Source of the DNA: Streptomyces sp. NBC_01217
GTDB taxonomy: Bacteria; Actinomycetota; Actinomycetes; Streptomycetales; Streptomycetaceae
DNA: 64,000 nucleotides
NCBI RefSeq assembly: GCF_035994185.1
Contig: NZ_CP108538.1
Location: 1,612,001-1,676,000, forward strand
Direction: 5' to 3'
Position 1 is the stretch's first letter, and the number at the start of each line of letters is the position of its first letter. Shown one piece after another: positions 49,088-57,978 of this stretch. The notes under the pieces are model-generated. The model made no database searches and had not been told where the DNA came from. It saw only the letters and a list, made by a program, of their open reading frames with translations. A program made the position numbers and the translations under genes.

Positions 49088-49251
49088 GGGACGAGTTTCC
49101 TTCGCACGACCGCGCTGGAAGGCGGCCTGATCTACGGGGGTGGGTACACCGACCTGTACGGGCGGCATCGGCGGAGTCTAAGCGAGTCCGCATCGATGGA
49201 ACAACGCCCGGCATCGCCCGGTGGTTCCTGTCCGGGTGAACCTGTGACTCA

Positions 49252-50325
49252 TCACGCCCCGAACAGACCCTGTTGTCCCTTTCCGCCGTGCTGCGGGGGG
49301 ACGAGGCCGAGGTGGGCCCAGGCCGCGGGCGTCGCGACGCGCCCCCGCGGTGTCCTGGCCAGCAGCCCTTCCCGTACCAGGAAGGGTTCCGCCACCTCCT
49401 CGACCGTCTCCCGCTCCTCGCCCACGGCCACGGCGAGCGTGGACAGTCCCACGGGGCCGCCGCCGAAGAGCTTCAGCAGGGCGCCGAGCACCGCACGGTC
49501 CAGCCGGTCGAGGCCGCGGGCATCGACCTCGTAGACCCCGAGGGCCACGGAGGCGACGGCTCGGTCGATCCGCCCGTCGGCCTTGACCTGGGCGTAGTCC
49601 CTGACGCGGCGCAGCAGCCGGTTGGCGATACGGGGCGTACCGCGGGAGCGGCCGGCGATCTCGGCGGCTCCGTCGGCGTCTATCTCGACATCGAGGAGGC
49701 GGGCGGATCGGTGGATGACGCGTTCCAGCTCGGCGGGGGCGTAGAACTCCATGTGGCCGGTGAAGCCGAAGCGGTCGCGCAGCGGCGGCGGCAGCAGCCC
49801 GGCCCTGGTGGTGGCGCCGACCAGGGTGAAGGGCGGCAGCTCCAGCGGGATGGCGGTGGCGCCGGGGCCCTTGCCGACGATCACATCGACCCGGAAGTCC
49901 TCCATCGCCATGTAGAGCATCTCCTCGGCGGGCCGCGACATGCGGTGGATCTCGTCGAGGAAGAGGACCTCGCCCTCCTGTAGGGAGGAGAGAATCGCGG
50001 CGAGATCACCCGCATGCTGGATGGCGGGGCCCGAGGTGATCCGGATCGGCGCGCCCATCTCGGCCGCGATGATCATGGAGAGGGTGGTCTTGCCGAGGCC
50101 GGGGGCGCCGGAGAGCAGGACGTGGTCGGCGGTGGCGCCGCGGGCCCTGGCCGCCTTGAGGACCAGGTCGAGCTGCTCGCGCACCTTCTCCTGGCCGACG
50201 AACTCATCGAGGTCCTTCGGCCGCAGCGCCGCTTCGACCGCGGTGTCCTCGCCGTCCGCGTCGGCGTCGACAAGGCGCTCGTCGAGCCGCTCGTCGGTGT
50301 CGGGTCCGGTCTCGTCCCAGTTCAT
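49252..50325 (-). CDS. ruvB: Holliday junction branch migration ATPase RuvB
   Basis: AAA+ motor of the RuvABC resolvasome. The 357-residue protein has Walker A in [17 protein letters not shown], Walker B in [17 protein letters not shown], sensor [11 protein letters not shown], and a C-terminal winged helix ending GLFGA. Acidic residues 5-30 form a variable N-terminus. ruvC-ruvA-ruvB are consecutive on this strand. Confidence 0.97.
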   Translation of the reverse strand: MNWDETGPDTDERLDERLVDADADGEDTAVEAALRPKDLDEFVGQEKVREQLDLVLKAARARGATADHVLLSGAPGLGKTTLSMIIAAEMGAPIRITSGPAIQHAGDLAAILSSLQEGEVLFLDEIHRMSRPAEEMLYMAMEDFRVDVIVGKGPGATAIPLELPPFTLVGATTRAGLLPPPLRDRFGFTGHMEFYAPAELERVIHRSARLLDVEIDADGAAEIAGRSRGTPRIANRLLRRVRDYAQVKADGRIDRAVASVALGVYEVDARGLDRLDRAVLGALLKLFGGGPVGLSTLAVAVGEERETVEEVAEPFLVREGLLARTPRGRVATPAAWAHLGLVPPQHGGKGQQGLFGA

Positions 50326-50396
50326 TCGGTCAGTTCCGCCTCGGTGTTTCGGTGCCGGGCCGTGCGATGCCCGTGCGTCGGGGATGTCGCGTCGGG

Positions 50397-51023
50397 TCAG
50401 CGGGCGCGGTTGAGGGTCTGCAGCGCGGCGCGCAGCAGCTGCGGCACGGGGGCCTGCCTGCCCTCGGCCAGGGCAGCCTCGGCCTGCGGGGTGACCGCGG
50501 TGACCGCTTCGTCGGCCTCGCGGGTGGCGTAGCCGAGACCGATCAGGGCGGCCTGCAGCTGATCGCGCCAGGAGGAGGTGACCGGGGTGCCGATGCCCTG
50601 CTGGCCGATGTGGGCGCCGGTGGGCTCGCCGAGTCTGTCATTCAGTTCGAGAAGGAGCTTCTGCGCGCCCTTCTTGCCGATGCCGGAGACGGCTGTGAGC
50701 GCCTTCTCGTCGCCGGTGGCGACCGCGATCCGCAGGGCGTCCGGACTGTGGGTGGCGAGCATCGCCTGGGCGAGCCGGGGGCCGACTCCGCTGGCGGTCT
50801 GGAGCAGCTCGAAGACCTGCCGCTCGTCGTCGGTGGCGAAGCCGTAGAGGGTGAGGGAGTCCTCCCGTACGACGAGGGAGGTGGCCAGCCTGGCCTCCTT
50901 GCCGATCCGGAGGCCGGCGAGGGTGTTCGGCGTGCACTGGACGGCCATGCCGATGCCGCCGACCTCGATCACGGCCGTGGTCGGGGCGAGTGCGGCAACG
51001 GGGCCGCTGACGAAGGCGATCAT
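50397..51023 (-). CDS. ruvA: Holliday junction DNA helicase subunit RuvA
   Basis: Tetrameric junction-binding subunit. From ATG 51023 the 208-residue protein has an OB-fold N-terminus ([20 protein letters not shown]) and two helix-hairpin-helix motifs ([17 protein letters not shown] and [19 protein letters not shown]). A C-terminal RuvB-contact domain ends in TLNRAR. The start overlaps the ruvC stop by four bases; the ORF to 51560 is a wrong-frame extension. Confidence 0.96.
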   Translation of the reverse strand: MIAFVSGPVAALAPTTAVIEVGGIGMAVQCTPNTLAGLRIGKEARLATSLVVREDSLTLYGFATDDERQVFELLQTASGVGPRLAQAMLATHSPDALRIAVATGDEKALTAVSGIGKKGAQKLLLELNDRLGEPTGAHIGQQGIGTPVTSSWRDQLQAALIGLGYATREADEAVTAVTPQAEAALAEGRQAPVPQLLRAALQTLNRAR

Positions 51024-51595
51024 CGGGGGACCTTCCGGACGGGAACTGCGGGGGTACGGGGAACGCGCGGGGCGCGGGCGGCCGCGGCGGCGGCCGTGTG
51101 TGCCTGCTGGAGGCGGTTGACCGCGGGGGCCCGCCAGATGTGGCAGATCGCGAGCGCGAGGGCGTCTGCCGCGTCGGCGGGTTTCGGCGGGGAGTCGAGT
51201 CTCAGCAGCCGGGTGACCATGGCTCCGACCTGTGCCTTGTCGGCCCGGCCGCTGCCGGTGACGGCCGCCTTGACCTCGCTGGGGGTGTGCAGGGCGACGG
51301 GGATGCCGCGCCGGGAAGCGCAGAGCATGGCGACCGCGCTGGCCTGGGCGGTGCCCATCACCGTACGGACGTTGTGCTGGCTGAACACCCGCTCCACGGC
51401 GACGAATTCGGGCCGGTGCTCGTCGAGCCATTCCTCGATGCCACGCTCGATGGTGACCAGCCGGTGGCCCAGCTCCGCATCGGCCGGGGTGCGGACGACT
51501 CCGACGCCGAGCATCGTCAGGGGGCGGCCGGCGACGCCCTCGACGACGCCGACACCGCACCGGGTCAGCCCCGGGTCGACGCCGAGTACCCGCAT
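51020..51595 (-). CDS. ruvC: Crossover junction endonuclease RuvC
   Basis: Holliday-junction resolvase with the RNase H fold. The 191-residue protein has the first catalytic Asp at residue 7 in [15 protein letters not shown], a Glu in FVAVERVF, and the late Asp pair in [15 protein letters not shown]. It has a basic Ala/Pro-rich C-terminal tail. It overlaps ruvA by four bases. A strong hairpin (51661-51695) separates it from the upstream yebC gene. Confidence 0.96.
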   Translation of the reverse strand: MRVLGVDPGLTRCGVGVVEGVAGRPLTMLGVGVVRTPADAELGHRLVTIERGIEEWLDEHRPEFVAVERVFSQHNVRTVMGTAQASAVAMLCASRRGIPVALHTPSEVKAAVTGSGRADKAQVGAMVTRLLRLDSPPKPADAADALALAICHIWRAPAVNRLQQAHTAAAAAARAPRVPRTPAVPVRKVPR

Positions 51596-51660
51596 GGGAG
51601 GCCCCCTCCGTACCGATCGGTCAACTGTTCCCGCAGGCTATCGGCTCGCACTGACAATGC

Positions 51661-51695
51661 GACGGGCCGACGGGGTGTGTCCCCGTCGGCCCGTC
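51661..51695 (-). terminator. Hairpin between yebC and ruvC
   Basis: GACGGGCCGACGGGG (51661-51675) pairs perfectly with CCCCGTCGGCCCGTC (51681-51695) around TGTGT. A 15-bp stem 25 bases after the yebC stop codon suggests a transcription end or a processing point before ruvC. No U-run follows. Confidence 0.65.
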
Positions 51696-51719
51696 CGTGA
51701 AGGCTGTGCTGAGCGCGGC

Positions 51720-52472
51720 TCAGGCGTCGACCTTCTCCATGACCTCGTCCGAGACGTCGAAGTTGGCGAAGACGTTCTGCACGTCGTCGCTGTCCTCCAG
51801 CGCGTCGATCAGCTTGAAGATCTTGCGCGCGCCCTCCTCGTCCAGCTCGACCTGCATGGTGGGCAGGAAGTTGGCCTCGGCGGAGTCGTAGTCGATGCCG
51901 GCCTCCTGGAGCGCGGTACGGACCGCGACCATGTCGGTGGCCTCGCTGACGACCTCGTAGTTGTCACCGAGGTCGTTGACCTCCTCGGCGCCCGCGTCGA
52001 GCACGGCACCCAGGACGTCGTCCTCGGTCAGTTCGCCCTTGGGGACGATCACGACGCCCTTGCGGTTGAAGAGGTACGAGACCGAACCCGGGTCGGCCAT
52101 CGAACCGCCGTTGCGGGTCATCGCGACACGCACGTCGGATGCGGCACGGTTGCGGTTGTCGGTGAGGCACTCGATGAGCACCGCGACGCCGTTCGGGCCG
52201 TAACCCTCGTACATGATCGTCTGGTAGTCGACGCCGCCCGCTTCGAGACCGCCACCGCGCTTGACCGCGGAGTCGATGTTCTTGTTCGGTACGGAGCTCT
52301 TCTTCGCCTTCTGGATCGCGTCCACGAGGGTCGGATTTCCCTCGGGGTCCACACCGCCGGTGCGGGCCGCGACCTCGATGTTCTTGATCAGCTTCGCGAA
52401 GAGCTTGCCGCGCTTGGCGTCAATCACGGCCTTCTTGTGCTTCGTCGTAGCCCATTTAGAGTGGCCGGACAT
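51720..52472 (-). CDS. YebC/PmpR family DNA-binding or translation-linked protein
   Basis: A 250-residue YebC-family protein from ATG 52472, with GAAGGAGAAGG upstream. The signature [20 protein letters not shown] opens the protein, and ALMxE-like and LDDVQN-type segments ([18 protein letters not shown]) close it. The family has been called a transcriptional regulator and, more recently, a ribosome-associated factor for proline-rich stalls; which applies here is not shown. The first eight codons of the longer ORF are unlikely. Confidence 0.95.
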   Translation of the reverse strand: MSGHSKWATTKHKKAVIDAKRGKLFAKLIKNIEVAARTGGVDPEGNPTLVDAIQKAKKSSVPNKNIDSAVKRGGGLEAGGVDYQTIMYEGYGPNGVAVLIECLTDNRNRAASDVRVAMTRNGGSMADPGSVSYLFNRKGVVIVPKGELTEDDVLGAVLDAGAEEVNDLGDNYEVVSEATDMVAVRTALQEAGIDYDSAEANFLPTMQVELDEEGARKIFKLIDALEDSDDVQNVFANFDVSDEVMEKVDA

Positions 52473-52533
52473 CTGCCTTCTCCTTCGCGTCACCAAAATC
52501 GATCCGAACCCGAGGGATCCTACCGGGATCGAG

Positions 52534-53127
52534 TCAGCCGACTGCGCGCACCATGTCCACGAACAACGCGTGAACCCGATGGTCCCCGGTCAGTTCCGGG
52601 TGGAAAGACGTCGCCAGGGCATTTCTCTGGCGCACGGCGACAATGTGACCGCCGTGCTCCGCGACCACCTCGGCCTGCGCGCCGACCGATTCCACCCAAG
52701 GGGCGCGGATGAACACGCCCTCGACCGGGCCGCCCTCGATTCCGGCGACCTCGACGGCTGCCTCGAAGGATTCGTTCTGCCGCCCGAAGGCGTTACGGCG
52801 CACGATCATGTCGATCCCGCCGATCGTCTCCTGGCCCGAGCGCGGGTCGAGGATCTTGTCGGCGAGCAGAATCATTCCGGCGCAGGTGCCGTAGACCGGC
52901 ATCCCGTTTCGTACCCGCTCGCGCAGCGGTTCCAGCATGCCGAACAGGGAAGCCAGCTTGGACATCGTGGTGGACTCGCCACCGGGTATGACCAGGCCGT
53001 CGACCTCGGCGAGTTCCTCGGGACGCCGGACCGGCCTGGCCAGGGCATCCGCCGAGGCCAGGGCGATCAGGTGTTCCCGTACGTCGCCCTGGAGAGCCAG
53101 GACTCCGATCACAGGGGTGTCGCTCAT
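52534..53127 (-). CDS. pdxT: Pyridoxal 5'-phosphate synthase glutaminase subunit PdxT
   Basis: Glutaminase supplying ammonia to PdxS for PLP synthesis. The 197-residue protein has the catalytic Cys82 in [17 protein letters not shown], the His/Glu pair in [13 protein letters not shown], and the oxyanion PGGESTTM stretch. It begins 6 bases after the pdxS stop, so the two are co-expressed. Confidence 0.96.
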   Translation of the reverse strand: MSDTPVIGVLALQGDVREHLIALASADALARPVRRPEELAEVDGLVIPGGESTTMSKLASLFGMLEPLRERVRNGMPVYGTCAGMILLADKILDPRSGQETIGGIDMIVRRNAFGRQNESFEAAVEVAGIEGGPVEGVFIRAPWVESVGAQAEVVAEHGGHIVAVRQRNALATSFHPELTGDHRVHALFVDMVRAVG

Positions 53128-53133
53128 CAGTGA

Positions 53134-54054
53134 CTACCAGCCACGGTTGGCGTAGCGCTCGGCCTCGGGCAGGGTGTCGCAGTTGATGCCGACCATGGCC
53201 TCGCCCAGGTTCCGGGAGGCGTCCGCGATGATCTTCGGGTCGTCGTAGAAGGTGGTGGCCTTCACGATGGCGGCGGCGCGCTTGGCCGGGTCGCCGGACT
53301 TGAAGATGCCGGAGCCGACGAAGACGCCCTCGGCGCCGAGCTGACGCATCAGCGCGGCGTCGGCGGGGGTGGCGACGCCGCCCGCGGAGAACAGCACGAC
53401 GGGCAGCTTGCCGAGCTCGGCGACCTCCTTGACCAGCTCGTAGGGGGCGCGGAGGTCCTTGGCGGCGGCGTACAGCTCGTTGTTGTCGTAGCCGCGCAGC
53501 CGGGCGATCTCGTTCTTGATCTGGCGCAGGTGACGGACCGCCTCGACGACGTTTCCGGTGCCGGCCTCACCCTTCGAGCGGATCATGGCCGCGCCCTCGG
53601 CGATACGGCGCAGGGCCTCGCCCAGGTTGGTGGCGCCGCAGACGAACGGGGTGGTGAAGGCGAACTTGTCGCTGTGGTTGACCTCGTCGGCCGGGGTGAG
53701 GACCTCGGACTCGTCGATGTAGTCGACGCCGAGGGACTGCAGGACCTGGGCCTCGACGAAGTGTCCGATGCGGGACTTCGCCATGACCGGGATGGAGACG
53801 GCCTCGATGATCTCCTCGATCATGTTCGGGTCCGACATCCGGGCCACGCCGCCGTCCTTGCGGATGTCGGCGGGCACGCGCTCCAGGGCCATGACTGCAA
53901 CGGCGCCGGCGTCCTCGGCGATCTTCGCCTGCTCAGCGTTGACGACGTCCATGATCACGCCGCCCTTGAGCTGCTCGGCCATGCCGCGCTTGACGCGGGC
54001 GGTGCCGGTGGCCGGGGTGTCGGTGGACTGCGGGGTGATGGGAAGCGTGGACAC
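53134..54054 (-). CDS. pdxS: Pyridoxal 5'-phosphate synthase subunit PdxS
   Basis: TIM-barrel enzyme that builds PLP from ribose 5-phosphate, glyceraldehyde 3-phosphate and ammonia. The 306-residue protein has the imine-forming Lys in the [17 protein letters not shown] and [17 protein letters not shown] regions, and the phosphate site [17 protein letters not shown]. First gene of the pdxST pair. About 180 bases upstream (54055-54237) hold no further gene. Confidence 0.97.
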   Translation of the reverse strand: MSTLPITPQSTDTPATGTARVKRGMAEQLKGGVIMDVVNAEQAKIAEDAGAVAVMALERVPADIRKDGGVARMSDPNMIEEIIEAVSIPVMAKSRIGHFVEAQVLQSLGVDYIDESEVLTPADEVNHSDKFAFTTPFVCGATNLGEALRRIAEGAAMIRSKGEAGTGNVVEAVRHLRQIKNEIARLRGYDNNELYAAAKDLRAPYELVKEVAELGKLPVVLFSAGGVATPADAALMRQLGAEGVFVGSGIFKSGDPAKRAAAIVKATTFYDDPKIIADASRNLGEAMVGINCDTLPEAERYANRGW

Positions 54055-54237
54055 GGATCGACCTCACTCGGAGAAAAAGTTGCAGAAAGGCGCTGCTGGG
54101 CGCAGTGCTGAGCAAACTCTCCGGGACCAGTCCACAGCAAGGGCCAATGGAAGGCCGGTGGATCGTTTTGAACGCGTACGGGACGAGTTGTGGCCCCGGT
54201 CACGTACGGCAGCGGCCTCCGGGCCGACCGGCAGGGG

Positions 54238-54783
54238 TCAGCTGACGGGGCGGTCCGCCAGGGCGACCGGTGGCTCGTCGTCCATCTCGAAGGCGAGCGG
54301 GAACGGGGCGTGCCCGGCCAGCCGGAACCACCGCACCGTACGGTGCCTGCGCAGCGCACGCGCCGCGCGCACCGCGTCGTTGTGGAACCGCCGGGCCATC
54401 GGGACCCGGCGCACGGCCGCGGCGAGCTCGAACGCCGCGTCCTCGCCGCCGGGGATCTCCTTCACGGACTCCACCTGCGCCGTCTCACCGAACACCGCCC
54501 GCAGCGCGGTGCTCAGCTCGCTCTCCGCGACCTCGCGGTTCTCCTCCTCCGCCTGGCGGGCGGCGTGCGCGGCCTCGTACAGCACGATGGACGCGGCGGG
54601 GTCGAGGACGCCGGATGTGGCCAGTTCCTGGGTGACCGAGGCGCGGCGCAGCAACTGTGCGTCGAGGGCCGCGCGGGCGGCGTCGATGCGGGTGTGCAGC
54701 CGGTCCAGCCGTCCGGCGGTCCAGCTGAGGTACATACCGATCGCGACGATCGCGACGGCGATCCAGATGAGGGTTTCGATCAC
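54238..54783 (-). CDS. LemA-like single-pass membrane protein
   Basis: A 181-residue protein with one N-terminal membrane helix (IETLIWIAVAIVAIGMYLSW). A helical region RLDRLHTRIDAARAALDAQL follows, resembling LemA proteins (DxQLxRR pattern), and a polar C-terminal half. The start is uncertain: GTG 54783 is preferred, while a TTG three codons earlier has no better ribosome site. The function is unknown. It lies alone between pimA and pdxS. Confidence 0.75.
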   Translation of the reverse strand: MIETLIWIAVAIVAIGMYLSWTAGRLDRLHTRIDAARAALDAQLLRRASVTQELATSGVLDPAASIVLYEAAHAARQAEEENREVAESELSTALRAVFGETAQVESVKEIPGGEDAAFELAAAVRRVPMARRFHNDAVRAARALRRHRTVRWFRLAGHAPFPLAFEMDDEPPVALADRPVS

Positions 54784-54938
54784 GGGCGGCAAGGCTACCG
54801 GGCGCGGGCGGGGCGGCCGTCCGGCCCGGTGTGCGAGCGGGCCCGGTGGCAGCAGGGGCGCCGCCCCCGACCCCGGTCCTCAATCGCCGGACGGACTTGA
54901 CCTGTATCCCCGGCAACGGTCTTGAGGCGCCGCCCCGC

Positions 54939-56099
54939 CTAGTCCCGTGCCAGTCCGAAGCGGGCGCGCAGGCCCGTGCGTTCGTCGGCGGCCACCGAGG
55001 CCGCGCCGTCCGTCACCGTCTCGTACACCGCGAGGATGTCCGCCCCGACCGTCGACCAGTCGAAACGCCGCACATGCGCGCTTCCCCGCTCACTGAGCTC
55101 CGTACGCCGCTGCGGGTCGCCGAGCAGCCGGACCGCCGCCGACGCCAGCGCGTGCGCGTCCTCGTTGGCGAAGAGCTCGCCCGCCGCGCCCTGGTCCAGG
55201 ACCTGGGCGAACGCGTCCAGATCGCTGGCGAGGACCGGCGCGCCGGCCGACATCGCCTCGACCAGGATGATGCCGAAGCTCTCGCCGCCCGTGTTGGGCG
55301 CGACGTACACATCGACGCTGCGCAGCAGCCTCGCCTTGTCCTCGTCGCTCACCATGCCGAGGAACTCGACGCGTGCGCGCATCTCTTCGGGCAGCGAGGC
55401 GACGGCCTCCTCCTCGTCGCCCCGGCCCGCCACCAGCAGCCTGGTCTCCGGGCGCGCGGCGAGGATCGCGGGCAGTGCCCTCATCAGGACGGGCAGGCCC
55501 TTGCGGGGCTCGTCGATGCGCCCGATGAAGCCGATCGTGCCGCCCTGCCACTCGGCCTTGGGCTCGGCCCCGGCGAAGAAGCCGACATCGACCCCGTTCG
55601 GGATGACGACCGCGTCTCCGCCCAGGTGCTCGACCAGGGTCCGGCGCGCGTACTCGCTCACCGCGATGCGCGCGCTGATCTTCTCCAGTGCGGGCTGCAG
55701 GATCGGGTACGCGGCGATCATCGCCCGGGAGCGCGGGTTGGAGGTGTGGAACGTGGCGACGATCGGCCCCTGCGCGGCCCAGCAGGCCAGCAGCCCCAGC
55801 GACGGCGAGGTCGGCTCGTGGATGTGGATCACGTCGAAGGTGCCGTCGTGCAGCCAGCGGCGCACCCGGGCGGCCGAGAGGAAGCCGAAGTTCAGCCGGG
55901 CGACGGAGCCGTTGTACGGGACGGGCACGGCCCGGCCCGCCGAGACCACGTACGGCGGCAGCGGTGTCTCGTCGTCGGCGGGCGCCAGCACCGACACCCG
56001 GTGGCCCAGCCGGATCAGATGTTCGGCCAGGTCCCGGATGTGGAACTGCACACCGCCGGGTACGTCCCACGAGTACGGGCAGACGATGCCGATCTTCAC
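54939..56099 (-). CDS. pimA: Phosphatidyl-myo-inositol mannosyltransferase (PimA)
   Basis: GT4-type GT-B glycosyltransferase that puts the first mannose on phosphatidylinositol. The 386-residue protein from GTG 56099 has the N-terminal GIVCPYSWDVPGGVQFHI donor-loop region. The C-terminal EX7E-type motif is GESFGIILVEAMSAGAPVLA, with GFIGRIDEPRKGLPVLM. GTG overlaps the acyltransferase stop by four bases. The gene order pgsA, acyltransferase, pimA matches the mycobacterial PI-mannoside cluster. Confidence 0.94.
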   Translation of the reverse strand: MKIGIVCPYSWDVPGGVQFHIRDLAEHLIRLGHRVSVLAPADDETPLPPYVVSAGRAVPVPYNGSVARLNFGFLSAARVRRWLHDGTFDVIHIHEPTSPSLGLLACWAAQGPIVATFHTSNPRSRAMIAAYPILQPALEKISARIAVSEYARRTLVEHLGGDAVVIPNGVDVGFFAGAEPKAEWQGGTIGFIGRIDEPRKGLPVLMRALPAILAARPETRLLVAGRGDEEEAVASLPEEMRARVEFLGMVSDEDKARLLRSVDVYVAPNTGGESFGIILVEAMSAGAPVLASDLDAFAQVLDQGAAGELFANEDAHALASAAVRLLGDPQRRTELSERGSAHVRRFDWSTVGADILAVYETVTDGAASVAADERTGLRARFGLARD

Positions 56100-57040
56100 G
56101 GCCGGTCCTCCCGGTTGTCCCCGGGCTCCAGATCCGCAAGCCAGAGCCGTTGCAGCATGTGCCAGTCCTCCGGATGCTCGGCGATCCCGACGGCGAAGGC
56201 ATCGGCCAGCGCCTGTGTCATGGAGGACGTCTTCTCCGTACGGCTGCCTGACCGGGGCACCTCGACCGGCGGATGGATGCGCGCCTTCATTACGGGCGTC
56301 TCGTCGTACGAGAGCGTCACGGGCAGCAGCAGCGCTCCGGTCTGCTGGGCCAGCAGCGCCGGTCCCGCGGGCATGCGTGCGGTGTCGCCGAAGAACTTCA
56401 CCTCGACGCCGGAGGCCGACAGATCTCGGTCGGCGACCAGACAGACCAGGCCCCCCGCGCGCAGCCGCCGTGCCAGGGTGCCGAAGGCGGCGCCGCCGCT
56501 GTGCGGCAGGACCTCCATGCCGAGCCCTTCGCGGTAGGCCACGAAACGGTCGTACAGCGTCTCCGGCTTGAGCCGCTCGGCGACCGTGGTGAAGGGCACC
56601 TTGAGATCGGTGGTGACCCAGGCTCCCGCCAGGTCCCAGTTCCCCAGGTGCGGAAGGGCGAGGACGACACCGCGGCCGGCGTCGAGACCGTCGGTCAGCC
56701 GGTGCGCGTCCGCCACCTCTATGGACGCCTTGATCCGCGCGGGACTCCAGGTGGGCAGCCGGAACGACTCCATCCAGTAGCGCATGTACGAGCGCATCCC
56801 GGCCTTGGAGAGCGCGGCGAGCCGGGCAGGAGACGCCCCCGGCACCACCCGCGCCAGATTCGACTCCAGCCGCAGCACACTCTTGCCCCGGCGCTTCCAC
56901 ACCTGGTCGGCGATGGTGCGGAAGAGGGCCCGGGCGACCGGCTCGGGGAGCTTCTTGACGGCGCTCCAGCCGAACCCGTACAGCCCGTCGGTCAGCCGGT
57001 CCCGCAGGCCTGTGGGCGCGTCGCCCGGTGCGCCGCTCAC
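56096..57040 (-). CDS. Phosphatidylinositol mannoside acyltransferase
   Basis: LpxL/PatA-like acyltransferase; in mycobacteria the homologue acylates the mannose placed by PimA. The 314-residue protein from GTG 57040 has the HX4D catalytic motif in ALPHLGNWDLAGAW (about residue 128), and substrate-contact FFGDTARMPAGPALLA. GTG 57040 overlaps the pgsA stop by four bases, which fixes the start; the frame to 57367 is spurious. Confidence 0.92.
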   Translation of the reverse strand: MSGAPGDAPTGLRDRLTDGLYGFGWSAVKKLPEPVARALFRTIADQVWKRRGKSVLRLESNLARVVPGASPARLAALSKAGMRSYMRYWMESFRLPTWSPARIKASIEVADAHRLTDGLDAGRGVVLALPHLGNWDLAGAWVTTDLKVPFTTVAERLKPETLYDRFVAYREGLGMEVLPHSGGAAFGTLARRLRAGGLVCLVADRDLSASGVEVKFFGDTARMPAGPALLAQQTGALLLPVTLSYDETPVMKARIHPPVEVPRSGSRTEKTSSMTQALADAFAVGIAEHPEDWHMLQRLWLADLEPGDNREDRP

Positions 57041-57711
57041 TGTGCGGCCCCGCTCCCCGGACCCGCAGCGGTGGCCTCGGCCGCATCGGCCTCCGCGGAC
57101 TCGCGGCGCACGGTCACGACCCGCTGCACGAGCGTCACCAGACTCCCCACGGCGACGATCCACAGCGCGATCGGCAGCAGGATCTGGATGCCGGGGACAC
57201 CGAACGTGTGAAGCCCGGCCAGCCCGGCCGCGACCAGCGAGATGACCAGCCGCTCGGCACGCTCCACGAGACCGTTGACCGCGACGGGCAGCCCGATCGA
57301 CTCGCCACGCGCCTTCGTGTACGAGACCACCTGGCCGCTCGCCAGGCAGAAGATCGCGACCGCGCACATCACGTTGTCGTCGCCGTTGCCCGCGTACCAG
57401 AGCGCGAAACCGCCGAAGATCGCCCCGTCGGCGACCCGGTCCAGGGTCGAGTCCAGGAACGCGCCCCAGCGGCTGGAGATGCCCGCCTGCCGGGCCATGT
57501 TGCCGTCGACGAGGTCGGAGAAGACGAAGATCGTGATGACGATCGTGCCCCAGAAGAACTCCCCCATCGGGAAGAAGACCAGCGCACCTGCCATCACCCC
57601 GGCCGTACCGATCAGAGTGACCGCGTCAGGGCTCACGCCGAGACGGAGCAACAGTGCGGCGAACGGTGTGAGGACACGCGTGAAAAATGCACGCGCGTAC
57701 TTGTTCAGCAT
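57037..57711 (-). CDS. pgsA: Phosphatidylinositol phosphate synthase (CDP-alcohol phosphatidyltransferase)
   Basis: Integral membrane enzyme transferring inositol phosphate to CDP-diacylglycerol. The 224-residue protein shows the complete motif D-X2-DG-X2-AR-X8-G-X3-D-X3-D in DLVDGNMARQAGISS and GAFLDSTLDRVAD, with about six membrane segments. The C-terminal tail is Ala/Gly-rich. It is the first gene of the pim group. 57712-57978 upstream is gene-free and must hold promoters for both directions. Confidence 0.93.
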   Translation of the reverse strand: MLNKYARAFFTRVLTPFAALLLRLGVSPDAVTLIGTAGVMAGALVFFPMGEFFWGTIVITIFVFSDLVDGNMARQAGISSRWGAFLDSTLDRVADGAIFGGFALWYAGNGDDNVMCAVAIFCLASGQVVSYTKARGESIGLPVAVNGLVERAERLVISLVAAGLAGLHTFGVPGIQILLPIALWIVAVGSLVTLVQRVVTVRRESAEADAAEATAAGPGSGAAQ

Positions 57712-57978
57712 GGCCTTCCCGAGGGTCGGTGGGCCGAGCGGCCCCTACGGCCACCGGCTGGCCCATCGTAGTCACGCCCGCGGTACTCCACCGTCCGGGC
57801 ACCGACATCGCGCCGCGGTGCACGACGTATGGACGCGGCCTGACCGGAGTGGAAAGCTCGAATTACCGCGGGCGTCGCCGTAGCCGCCGCGGCGGCTCCC
57901 CCGTGCCCGTGCACCTTTCTCCCCACACCGCGCCGGATCTTCTTCCCGCTCCGCGCCACTATCTGGGAGGCACGCATC